The translations under genes were made by a program, and so were the position numbers. Positions 7,848-15,998 of a DNA stretch of 64,000 bases are shown one piece after another (position 1 is the stretch's first letter; each line of letters begins with the position of its first letter). Source of the DNA: RGIG3009 sp045578425 (lineage in GTDB: Bacteria > Bacillota > Clostridia > Oscillospirales > Acutalibacteraceae); NCBI GenBank assembly GCA_045578425.1, contig JAZNKF010000038.1, forward strand, positions 1 to 64,000, in the 5' to 3' direction. The notes under the pieces were generated by a model. That model was not told where the DNA came from and did not search any database. It saw nothing but the letters and a program-made list of their open reading frames with translations.

Positions 7848-10049
7848 ATGCAACACATCCAAAACGATGTAGAATACAAAGAGTCTGCCATTGCGGCATT
7901 GCGAAAAGCACTTGCCGACAGCGAGAAAAAATACGATATTGAGACCATCGAAAAAGCGGTTGCCGTCGCTTGTGAAGCGCACAGCGGACAATGCCGTTAT
8001 TCCGGTGGAGATTACGTTTGCCATCCGTTGCGGGTGGCATGTATTTTGATTGAATTGGGCATGGATAACGAAACCATCGTTGCCGCCATTTTGCACGACG
8101 TAGTGGAAGATACCGACTGGGAACTTGCCGATATTACCCGTGAGTTTGGCGAAAACATTGCGCTTTTGGTTGACGGTGTGACCAAAATTACCAAAATGCC
8201 GTTCAGCACCAAGGAAGAACAGCAAGCGGAAAACGTGCGCAAAATGTTGCTCGCCATGGCAAAAGATATTCGTGTGATTATTATCAAACTTGCCGACCGT
8301 TTACACAACATGCGAACCTTTTCGGGTTGGGACCCGCAAAAGGGACGAGACAAAGCACACGAAACGCTGGATATTTACGCGCCGATTGCGCATCGGCTTG
8401 GTATTCGCGCCATCAAAGACGAACTGGAAGATATTTCGCTTCATTTGCTCGACCCCATCGGTTGCGAGGAAATTGAGACTAACTTGAGCATGAAAACCGA
8501 AGAACGCACTGCGTTTTTGGAAGATATACAAGAACAGCTTCGCGAGCGGCTGGAGGAATACGGCTTAGAAGCGTATGTTTGCGGCCGTATCAAAAGCGTG
8601 GCGGGTATTTACCGCAAAATGTACGTGCAAGGACACGCGTTTGACGAAATTTACGACGTGTTTGCCGTGCGGATTATTGTGGATACCGTGAACGATTGTT
8701 ACAACGTGCTTGGTTTGGTACACGATATGTTCCATCCTCTGCCCAATCGTTTTAAGGATTACATTTCCACACCCAAAGCGAACATGTATCAATCGTTGCA
8801 CACCACGGTTATCAGCCATGAAAAGATTGCGTTTGAAGTACAAATTCGCACGTGGGACATGCATCACACGGCAGAATACGGTATCGCGGCACACTGGAAG
8901 TACAAACTGGGTATCCACAAAAAAGACCGTTTGGAAGAACGGGTGGCGTGGGTACGCCAGTTTATCGAAAGCCAAAAAGACGTGGACGATGCTGAAGATA
9001 TTTTGCAATCCATTAAAACCGACTTATCGTCCGACGACGTGTTTGTGTTTTCACCGCGCGGGCGAGTGGTGAGTTTACCGCGCGGGGCGACGGTGATTGA
9101 CTTTGCGTATGCCATTCACTCCGGCGTAGGCAACCGCATGGTGGGTGCCAAGGTTGACGGGCGCATTGTTTCGATTGATTATGAACTGAAAACCGGTGAA
9201 GTGGTGGAGATTTTGACCACCACCGCACCCGACCACGGACCGAGCCGTGACTGGCTGCAACTGGTAAAAACCAGCGAAGCGCGCAACAAAATCCGCGCGT
9301 GGTACAAAAAAGAACGCCGCGAAGAAAACATTGAACAAGGGCGCGAAGAATTAGAACGCGAACTTGCCCGCAATTTTATTCGACTTTCCGATGCGGACAA
9401 AGAAGAATTTTTGTCGGCGCAAGCCAAGCGACAACATTGCGCAACGGTAGATGATTTTTATGCCGCTATCGGATACGGCGGGATTTCGCTTTCGCGCTTG
9501 ATTCCCCGCATGAAAGACGATGCCGCCAAGTATGCCCGCGCAGAAGTGACACCCGAATCGGTTTCTGCCGCGGCAAAACCGCATCGTCATCACAACGGCG
9601 GTGTGATTATTGAAAACATGGACAACTGTCTTGTTAAGTTTTCGCGTTGTTGCAACCCCGTACCGGGTGACGAGGTGATTGGGTTTATTACCCGCGGGTA
9701 CGGTGTTTCGGTTCACAAGCGCGATTGCGCCAACGTGCCTGCCGACATCAAAGCCTCTGCCGAGCCCGAACGTTGGGTTCGGGTGCAATGGGAAGATTCG
9801 GTGCGCGAGGAATTCAAAGCCGATTTGCGCATTGAAGCTAAACCGCGCGTGGAACTGCTTGCCAACATCACCTCACAACTGGCGGGCATGCACGTGATGA
9901 TATACGGTATGCAGGTGCGCGAATTGCACGACGGACATTCCGAAATTTTGATTACAGTCGGTGTCAACAGCGTGGCACACGTACAAGAAGTAATAATGCG
10001 GCTGGGCCGTGTGGGCGGTGTGATTGCCGTGGACCGAAAAGGAGTATAA
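7848..10049 (+). CDS. relA: Bifunctional (p)ppGpp synthetase/hydrolase Rel
   Basis: Rel makes and degrades the alarmone (p)ppGpp in response to stalled ribosomes. The 733-residue protein shows an HD hydrolase domain (ILHDVVEDT around residue 82), the synthetase domain (RVKSVAGIYRKM-like region and EVQIRTWDMHHTAEYGIAAHWKYK), a TGS domain (FSPRGRVVSLPRGATVIDFAYAIH) and a C-terminal ACT domain. The intact HD motif argues for a two-way enzyme rather than a synthetase-only RelA. recJ upstream and dtd downstream match the common Firmicutes arrangement. Confidence 0.96.
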   Translation: MQHIQNDVEYKESAIAALRKALADSEKKYDIETIEKAVAVACEAHSGQCRYSGGDYVCHPLRVACILIELGMDNETIVAAILHDVVEDTDWELADITREFGENIALLVDGVTKITKMPFSTKEEQQAENVRKMLLAMAKDIRVIIIKLADRLHNMRTFSGWDPQKGRDKAHETLDIYAPIAHRLGIRAIKDELEDISLHLLDPIGCEEIETNLSMKTEERTAFLEDIQEQLRERLEEYGLEAYVCGRIKSVAGIYRKMYVQGHAFDEIYDVFAVRIIVDTVNDCYNVLGLVHDMFHPLPNRFKDYISTPKANMYQSLHTTVISHEKIAFEVQIRTWDMHHTAEYGIAAHWKYKLGIHKKDRLEERVAWVRQFIESQKDVDDAEDILQSIKTDLSSDDVFVFSPRGRVVSLPRGATVIDFAYAIHSGVGNRMVGAKVDGRIVSIDYELKTGEVVEILTTTAPDHGPSRDWLQLVKTSEARNKIRAWYKKERREENIEQGREELERELARNFIRLSDADKEEFLSAQAKRQHCATVDDFYAAIGYGGISLSRLIPRMKDDAAKYARAEVTPESVSAAAKPHRHHNGGVIIENMDNCLVKFSRCCNPVPGDEVIGFITRGYGVSVHKRDCANVPADIKASAEPERWVRVQWEDSVREEFKADLRIEAKPRVELLANITSQLAGMHVMIYGMQVRELHDGHSEILITVGVNSVAHVQEVIMRLGRVGGVIAVDRKGV

Positions 10050-10055
10050 ACAGCT

Positions 10056-10508
10056 ATGAAAGCAATTTTTCAAAGAGTACATTCCGCCAAAGTGACGGTA
10101 GACGGCAAAACCGTGGGCGAAATCGGCGAAGGTGTTTTGATTATGCTAGGTGTGGTAGAAGGCGATACCGAAGCCGAAGCTGTACTATTAGCGCAAAAAA
10201 TCGCGAACTTACGGGTGTTTACCGATGAAAACGACAAGTTGAATTTGTCGCTTTTGAGCGTTGGCGGCGAAGCGTTGGTGATTTCCAATTTCACCTTGGC
10301 GGCGGATTGCTCACACGGGCGGCGACCGAATTTTTGTAACGCGGCGCGTCCCGACGTGGCGTTTCCGTTATATGAAAAATTGCAAGAAGAATTGCGTGCC
10401 TGCGGGGTGCCGAAAGTGGCGACCGGCATGTTTGGAGAACATATGGTGGTGGAAATGGTGGGCAACGGTCCCATTACCATTCCACTGAATACAGACGATT
10501 GGAAGTAA
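10056..10508 (+). CDS. dtd: D-aminoacyl-tRNA deacylase
   Basis: This enzyme hydrolyses D-aminoacyl-tRNA so that D-amino acids do not enter proteins. The 150-residue length is normal. It begins MKAIFQRVHSAKVTVDGK and contains the active-site stretches SNFTLAADC (normally SQFTL) and GPITIPL (normally GPVT). The Q-to-N change in the first motif is a small deviation. AAAAGGAG precedes the start. dtd directly after relA is a very common Firmicutes order. Confidence 0.95.
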   Translation: MKAIFQRVHSAKVTVDGKTVGEIGEGVLIMLGVVEGDTEAEAVLLAQKIANLRVFTDENDKLNLSLLSVGGEALVISNFTLAADCSHGRRPNFCNAARPDVAFPLYEKLQEELRACGVPKVATGMFGEHMVVEMVGNGPITIPLNTDDWK

Positions 10509-10512
10509 ACGT

Positions 10513-11097
10513 ATGGACTATTTGCGATTGCCGGTCGGCAATTACCAAGCCAACTGCTGTTTGGTGTTTGACAACAAGAACAACGCCGTGGTGATTGACC
10601 CCGGCGAAGAAGCGGCGCGCATTTTGCGTAATATTGAAGAACAAAACCTGTCTGTCAAAGCCATTTTGCTGACACACGCGCATTTTGACCATATCGGCGC
10701 GGTCAAGCAGGTGCAAGCCGCCACCCATGCGCCGCTGTGGGTACACGAAGCGGAAATACCCGCGTTGACGGACAGAAATTTAAGTATGATGCCTATTCCC
10801 TATCCGCTTGTTGCCGACCGTGTGTTGCACGACGGCGAGCAAGTGACGGTGGGCGACCTTGTGTTCACTGTGTTGCACACACCGGGGCATACTGCGGGAA
10901 GTGTTTGCTTTTTGTGCGAGGACACGCTGTTTTCGGGCGATACGTTGTTTGCCTGCGGCGTAGGGCGCACCGATTTTGCAGGCGGTGACAGCCGCGCCTT
11001 GTGGAACAGCTTACAGCGGCTTTCGCAGTTGTCGCCGCACACACGGGTGGTTGCCGGTCACGGCGAAGAAACCACCATTGGCGCGGAATTTAGGTGA
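10513..11097 (+). CDS. MBL-fold metallo-hydrolase (glyoxalase II-like, YqgX type)
   Basis: The 194-residue protein has the metallo-beta-lactamase metal ligands: THAHFDHIGAV (HxHxDH), HTPGHTAGSV, SGDTLF and a final GHGEET. Size and motifs resemble hydroxyacylglutathione-hydrolase-like proteins such as Bacillus YqgX. The substrate cannot be assigned. It starts four bases after dtd and ends four bases before hemZ, so it is translationally close to both. Confidence 0.9.
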   Translation: MDYLRLPVGNYQANCCLVFDNKNNAVVIDPGEEAARILRNIEEQNLSVKAILLTHAHFDHIGAVKQVQAATHAPLWVHEAEIPALTDRNLSMMPIPYPLVADRVLHDGEQVTVGDLVFTVLHTPGHTAGSVCFLCEDTLFSGDTLFACGVGRTDFAGGDSRALWNSLQRLSQLSPHTRVVAGHGEETTIGAEFR

Positions 11098-11101
11098 AAC
11101 G

Positions 11102-12577
11102 ATGATTTTTGAATTATTGGGACACGATTTTCATTTTGAGTTGCAAAATGTGTGTCGATTGTTTTTGCCACAGGAAAAATTCACTTGCCTTTACGAACAA
11201 ACCGATGTCACCGACGAAGCGGTGGTCACCGCCTGCTTGGAAAAAGGCGATGCACAAACCACGCTTTTTTGTCGGTTGCGGTTGGCGGATTTTGAAAAAG
11301 CACTCACCGCCACGTTGCCGAACACGCATGCCGATTACCAAAACGAATGTGAACTGATACTGTGTGAGTTATTATATCAACTGCTTTCACAAGCGTTTGG
11401 TGTAACACAAGCATGGGGATTGGTAACGGGGGTACGCCCCGTCAAGTTGTTGCGCCGTTTGATTGCCGAACAAGGCGAAGAAAACGCTTTGCGGTGGATG
11501 CGTAAGCGGTTATTGGTAAGCGATGAAAAACTGGCGTTGTGTCGCAGCACCTTGCAAGCCGAAAACAAGTTGCTGGCGTTATCGCGCCCTGAGTCGTTCA
11601 GTTTGTACGTTTCGATACCGTTTTGCCCGACGCGTTGTGACTATTGCTCGTTTGTGTCGCAAACGGTGACGCGGGCGGCATCGCTGATACCTACCTATGT
11701 TGAAAATCTTGCCAAAGAACTGTGCTACACCGCCCAAATAGTCAAAGATTTAGGACTACGATTGGAAACGGTGTATTTCGGCGGCGGTACGCCGACCACG
11801 CTTTCTGCCGAGCAGTTGGGGTTTTTGACCGATTGTATTGCCAAGCAGTTTGATTTGTCGCACGTGCGCGAATACACGGTGGAAGCGGGCAGACCCGATA
11901 CCGTGACCGAAGATAAGTTGCGGGTACTGAAAACCGCAGGGGTGTCACGTATCAGTATTAATCCGCAAACGCTCAATGACGACGTACTCACCCATATTGG
12001 GCGAAAACATACCGCCGAGCAGTTTTACGAAGCGTTTGATTTGGCGCGCCGCTGCGGGCACGACAATATCAACACCGATTTGATTGCGGGATTGCCAAGT
12101 GACACTTATGAAAGTTTTGTGCGTACCATGAACGGTATTTTACAGTTGTCACCCGAAAGCGTGACGGTGCATACGCTGTCCATGAAGCGTGCTGCGAATC
12201 TCAATTTGCAAAAACGCGCCGATTATCGTACCGCTGACGATGCGGCGCGTATGGTGGCGCACAGTGCGACGTGTTTGCCCAACGCAGGATATCACCCGTA
12301 TTATCTTTACCGACAAAGCCGCACCGTCGGCAACCAAGAAAACGTCGGTTGGGCAAAGAACGGCAAAGACGGTTTGTATAACGTGTATATTATGGACGAA
12401 ACGCACACCATTTTGGCATGCGGTGCAGGTGCGGTATCCAAACTCAAACAACCGAACAGTGAATATTTGGAACGAATTTTCAATTACAAGTTCCCGTACG
12501 AATACAACGACTCGTTTGAGGAAATGCTGAATCGTAAAGACAATGTCAAAGCATTTTATGAAAGGATGAGAACATGA
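11102..12577 (+). CDS. hemZ: Radical SAM coproporphyrinogen III dehydrogenase-like protein HemZ
   Basis: The 491-residue protein matches the HemZ branch of the oxygen-independent coproporphyrinogen oxidase family. It has an N-terminal extension of about 165 residues and then the radical SAM motif CPTRCDYC (Cys175, Cys179, Cys182) that binds the [4Fe-4S] cluster. GGGTPTTL and the EAGRPD stretch follow. The ATG at 11102 is chosen because an in-frame start at 10976 would overlap most of the metallohydrolase tail. No other heme genes are in the window. HemZ-type proteins in Clostridia may act on tetrapyrroles or on other substrates; activity is inferred. Confidence 0.88.
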   Translation: MIFELLGHDFHFELQNVCRLFLPQEKFTCLYEQTDVTDEAVVTACLEKGDAQTTLFCRLRLADFEKALTATLPNTHADYQNECELILCELLYQLLSQAFGVTQAWGLVTGVRPVKLLRRLIAEQGEENALRWMRKRLLVSDEKLALCRSTLQAENKLLALSRPESFSLYVSIPFCPTRCDYCSFVSQTVTRAASLIPTYVENLAKELCYTAQIVKDLGLRLETVYFGGGTPTTLSAEQLGFLTDCIAKQFDLSHVREYTVEAGRPDTVTEDKLRVLKTAGVSRISINPQTLNDDVLTHIGRKHTAEQFYEAFDLARRCGHDNINTDLIAGLPSDTYESFVRTMNGILQLSPESVTVHTLSMKRAANLNLQKRADYRTADDAARMVAHSATCLPNAGYHPYYLYRQSRTVGNQENVGWAKNGKDGLYNVYIMDETHTILACGAGAVSKLKQPNSEYLERIFNYKFPYEYNDSFEEMLNRKDNVKAFYERMRT

Positions 12578-13512
12578 AAACCATCAACAACCCTCGTTTT
12601 TTGACAGTAGACGGTATCAACGAGGCATTGGCAAACGGTGCCGAGGCGTTTATTGCCGCAGAAAATGCACGATATTTTGGCGAAGTGGACGACGTTGCCG
12701 CTTTGTTGTGTGAGCAAATGCCGGGGCGGTGTTTGGTGTTGTTATCGGGTCCTTCCTCTGCCGGGAAAACCACCACCGCCGGACGACTGACCGAAGCGTT
12801 AAAGCGGCGCTCTCGAGCAGCACATATTGTATCGCTTGACAATTTTTATCGCGGATTGGGGCAAGCCCCTCTACTGCCCGACGGCAGTCACGATTATGAA
12901 TCGGTGGAAGCGTTGGATATGCCGCAGTTACAACAGTGTATGACGCAGTTGTTAGCCGACGGATGCACCGAATTGCCGGTTTTTGATTTTCATACCCGTC
13001 AGCCCGCACCGTATACCGAAAAACTGTGCGTGCATGAGGACGACGTAGTGATTTTTGAAGGGATTCACGCGCTGAATCCGATACTGGAACAACACCTGCC
13101 CAGAGAAAGCGTTTTTAAGATTTTCATTAACGTGATGTTGCCGATATACGAAGGATGGGACAAACTGCTCGCCCGCCGTGATTTGCGTTTGGTACGCCGT
13201 ATGTTGCGCGATTATCAATTCCGCAACAGTTCGCTGGAAAACACGTTGGATATGTGGAAGCAAGTGGTGCGCGGTGAAAACTTGTATATGTTCCCGTTTG
13301 TAGATACCGCCGACGTGATTTTTGATACCACCCACGCGTACGAGCCCGCTATGCTCGGTCCGCAACTGTTGCCGCTGTTGCGCGAAGTTTCGCCTGACAG
13401 CCCGCATGCCGAGACGGTGCAACATTTAATTGACGCGTTAGAAAAATTTGCGCCGCTTTCGGTGGACAAATTACCTGCCGATGCGTTGCTCAGAGAGTTT
13501 GTAGGGAAATAG
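12574..13512 (+). CDS. Uridine kinase-like nucleoside kinase
   Basis: This 312-residue P-loop kinase carries the Walker A motif GPSSAGKTTTAGRL (around residue 60) and the DNFYRG substrate motif. A uridine-kinase-like LID region is present (RRDLRLVRRMLRDYQFRNSS). About 45 N-terminal residues precede the kinase core. It is likely to phosphorylate a nucleoside with ATP; uridine is the default guess. The start overlaps the hemZ stop as ATGA, with AAAGGATGAG upstream. Confidence 0.82.
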   Translation: MKTINNPRFLTVDGINEALANGAEAFIAAENARYFGEVDDVAALLCEQMPGRCLVLLSGPSSAGKTTTAGRLTEALKRRSRAAHIVSLDNFYRGLGQAPLLPDGSHDYESVEALDMPQLQQCMTQLLADGCTELPVFDFHTRQPAPYTEKLCVHEDDVVIFEGIHALNPILEQHLPRESVFKIFINVMLPIYEGWDKLLARRDLRLVRRMLRDYQFRNSSLENTLDMWKQVVRGENLYMFPFVDTADVIFDTTHAYEPAMLGPQLLPLLREVSPDSPHAETVQHLIDALEKFAPLSVDKLPADALLREFVGK

Positions 13513-13579
13513 TTGTTTTTTTGACAACTATCCGTTATAATAAAAGTATGAAAATATTACGATAAAAGGAGTGGAGAAC

Positions 13580-13939
13580 ATGGCAGCTTGGGAAAAGGTT
13601 GTATCGTATGCCAAAGGCGCCGCCGAAACGGTGGGCAAAAAAACCGACGAGTGGATGGAACTGGGGAAAATGAAACTCAAAATTTCCGAGTACCAACGCG
13701 ACATCGCCGCCGCTCACGAGGGCTTGGGACGCTTGGTTTATGACAGCCGCAAAAGCGGTGAGTCGGTCGACGACATGATTGACGCCTGCGTGGAACAACT
13801 CGACGAGTTACACCACGCGTTGGAAGAATTGGAAGAAAAAGTAATGTTTGCGAAAAATGCCGTTCGTTGTGCAAAATGCGGTGCAGCTAACGTGAGTACC
13901 GCGCAGTTTTGCAGCCAATGCGGTGAAAAATTAGTATGA
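13580..13939 (+). CDS. Small protein with coiled-coil helices and a C-terminal zinc ribbon
   Basis: The function is not recognised. The 119 residues begin with an amphipathic helical stretch (AWEKVVSYAKGAAETVGKKTDE). A long charged helix or coiled coil follows (about residues 30-92), and a zinc ribbon ends the protein: C97-x2-C100 and C111-x2-C114 within CAKCGAANVSTAQFCSQCGEKL. The ATG at 13580 has AGGAG seven bases upstream. It has its own 67-base upstream gap, with a promoter-like TATAAT near 13535, and its stop overlaps the mtaD start as ATGA, so the two are co-translated. Confidence 0.8.
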   Translation: MAAWEKVVSYAKGAAETVGKKTDEWMELGKMKLKISEYQRDIAAAHEGLGRLVYDSRKSGESVDDMIDACVEQLDELHHALEELEEKVMFAKNAVRCAKCGAANVSTAQFCSQCGEKLV

Positions 13940-15216
13940 CGAGTTTTCTTTTCCGTAACGTCACGGTTATTCGTGCCGACGGTACGGTATGTCAAAACAC
14001 GTTTGTGGGAATAAAAGATGCTTTTATTGTGTACGAGGACAACGTCCCCCCTACCGAAAGTTTTGACGAAGTGATTGACGGCACCGGCAAAACGCTGACA
14101 GCGGGACTTGTCAACGCACACACCCACGTGGGAATGTCACTTATGCGCGGGTACGGCGAAGATATGCCGCTGCAAACTTGGTTGTTTAACCGCATTTTCC
14201 CGTTTGAAGATAAACTCAGCGGCGAAGCGGTATATTGGAGCAGTTTGCTGGGAATTGCCGAAATGATTAAAACGGGCACCACCGCGTTCAGCGATATGTA
14301 TTTCTTTTGTGAAGACACGGCAAAAGCGGTGCTTAAAAGCGGTATCAAGGCCAATATCGGTCGCGGCATTTCTTGCTTTGATGAATCGCAAAAATTTTCC
14401 GATTTGGCGGCGTACCGCGACCTTCTCGCACTAATCTCTGATTTTCACGGTGCCGATGACGGGCGGTTACGCATTGACGTAGCCCCACACGCGGAATACA
14501 CCACACGTCCCGACATTTTGCACGATGCGGCGCTGTTTGCCGAAAAACACGGATTGCGCATGCAAGTGCACGTTTCCGAAACTAACGACGAGCATTTAGC
14601 ATGTGTTGGCAGACACGGCAAAACACCGACCGCCGTATTGGAAAAGGCAGGGGTGCTTTTGCAACCGTTGACCATTGCACACGGGGTGTGGCTGACCGAT
14701 TCCGACCGAGAACTACTTGGTAAAAACAACGTTACCGTGGCGCATTGTGCCAAAAGCAACCTAAAACTCGGCAGCGGTGTTGCCGACATTCCCGCTTTGC
14801 AAAAAGCAGGGGTTGCGGTGGCGGTGGGTACGGATTCCGCCGCCAGTAACAATTCGCTGAACATGGTGGACGAACTGCGCATGGCAGCATTGTTGCAAAA
14901 AGGCGTGTGCCAAGATCCCACGGTATTACCTGCCGAAACGGTGTGGAGCATGGGCACGCGTGCGGGTGCTTTGTCACAAGGGCGCGACGATTGCGGTGAC
15001 GTGGCGGTTGGTATGCGCGCGGATTTGGTACTTTGGGATACCGAAACGTTACTCGGCTCTCCCCTTTCGGATATTTTGTACGGCGGTGACACCAAGGTGC
15101 AACTTACCATGGTTGACGGCAAGGTACTGTACCGCAACGGAGAGTTTACCACCTTGGATATTGAAAAAATCTGCGGTGAAGCCAAACGGTGCGCACAAAA
15201 CATAAATAAACAATAA
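13936..15216 (+). CDS. mtaD: 5-methylthioadenosine/S-adenosylhomocysteine deaminase-type amidohydrolase
   Basis: This TIM-barrel metal-dependent deaminase has 426 residues. Metal ligands are visible in HTHVGMSLMRG, in the HVSET stretch, and in GTDSAASNNSLNM, which holds the catalytic Asp. Family members deaminate adenosine-type purines formed when SAM is used. The best match is the MtaD/SahH-salvage group, but other aminohydrolases of this superfamily look alike. The gene overlaps the zinc-ribbon gene by four bases and ends at a strong bidirectional terminator. Confidence 0.88.
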   Translation: MTSFLFRNVTVIRADGTVCQNTFVGIKDAFIVYEDNVPPTESFDEVIDGTGKTLTAGLVNAHTHVGMSLMRGYGEDMPLQTWLFNRIFPFEDKLSGEAVYWSSLLGIAEMIKTGTTAFSDMYFFCEDTAKAVLKSGIKANIGRGISCFDESQKFSDLAAYRDLLALISDFHGADDGRLRIDVAPHAEYTTRPDILHDAALFAEKHGLRMQVHVSETNDEHLACVGRHGKTPTAVLEKAGVLLQPLTIAHGVWLTDSDRELLGKNNVTVAHCAKSNLKLGSGVADIPALQKAGVAVAVGTDSAASNNSLNMVDELRMAALLQKGVCQDPTVLPAETVWSMGTRAGALSQGRDDCGDVAVGMRADLVLWDTETLLGSPLSDILYGGDTKVQLTMVDGKVLYRNGEFTTLDIEKICGEAKRCAQNINKQ

Positions 15217-15245
15217 AAAAAGACGGTCTGTGACCGTCTTTTTTT
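15215..15245. terminator. Bidirectional terminator between mtaD and the phosphotransferase gene
   Basis: Seven A residues, GACGGTC, a TGT loop, GACCGTC and seven T residues make a perfect 14-bp structure with a T-run on either strand. It serves two convergent genes. Confidence 0.93.
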
Positions 15246-15247
15246 AT

Positions 15248-15997
15248 TTATTCATAATCTACCACATCTACCCAAGAAAGCAAAAATTCGCGTTCGTGGG
15301 CGTTGCCTTTGACCGATTGGGAGGCGGCAACAATGGGCATCCATTTTTGAACGTATTGTCTGGCGGTGTTGCTCTTTTTACAGAACAAATCCAAATATTT
15401 TTTGGCGGTGTCGGTATCGTCGTCCAGGCAGAACAACAAGTACGTGCGCGCCACATCGGCAGAAGCGTTGCCTTGCGTGGCATGCGCCCAGTCAAGAATG
15501 TACGGTGTGCCGTCTTCGGTAAGGATAACGTTGGACGGGTTAAAGTCACCGTGGCAAACCTTGTTGTGCTTGGGCATGCCTTCCAGACGCGTATGCAATT
15601 CGTAACGCGTGGTGGCATCCAGTTCGGTGGCGGAAATTTTGCGGTTCATTTTGTCTTTGAGTTTATTGAGCAACGGACTTTTTTGAGCATGGATGGTCAG
15701 TTGTACATCCACAAACAGTTCTAAGTATTCGTCCTTTTTGTCGGGGTTTTCCTGCATGAGTTGCTCCAAGGTTTTACCGTTGATATATTCCGACACAATC
15801 GCCCATTTGCCGTCCACCATAGTAATTTCCAAAATTTTAGGGATATTCAAGCCCGTTTCTTCAATTCTGGCTTGGTTGAGTGCTTCGTTGAGAACATCGG
15901 CTTTGGAAAAATCTTTGTCAAACACTTTGATACAACGGTCGCCGTCACGGTAAACCGTCTTGTCTTTTCTTGTAGCAAGGATTTCTTCGAATTTCAT
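15248..15997 (-). CDS. Aminoglycoside phosphotransferase/kinase-fold family protein
   Basis: The 249-residue protein has the APH kinase-like fold. A lysine-bearing N-lobe (CIKVFDKDF) is followed by the Brenner motif HGDFNPSNVI and the metal-binding ILDWAHATQG with SADVARTYLL. Such proteins phosphorylate small hydroxylated molecules; this one is not close to a named antibiotic-resistance enzyme, so resistance should not be assumed. GGGAGG precedes the start. It lies two bases after adhE and is likely transcribed with it. Confidence 0.82.
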   Translation of the reverse strand: MKFEEILATRKDKTVYRDGDRCIKVFDKDFSKADVLNEALNQARIEETGLNIPKILEITMVDGKWAIVSEYINGKTLEQLMQENPDKKDEYLELFVDVQLTIHAQKSPLLNKLKDKMNRKISATELDATTRYELHTRLEGMPKHNKVCHGDFNPSNVILTEDGTPYILDWAHATQGNASADVARTYLLFCLDDDTDTAKKYLDLFCKKSNTARQYVQKWMPIVAASQSVKGNAHEREFLLSWVDVVDYE

Positions 15998-15998
15998 T

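Noticed and set aside
15248..15997. Aminoglycoside resistance gene
   Set aside because: Only the general kinase fold is shared; no specific similarity to a named resistance enzyme can be seen, and the gene sits behind adhE.
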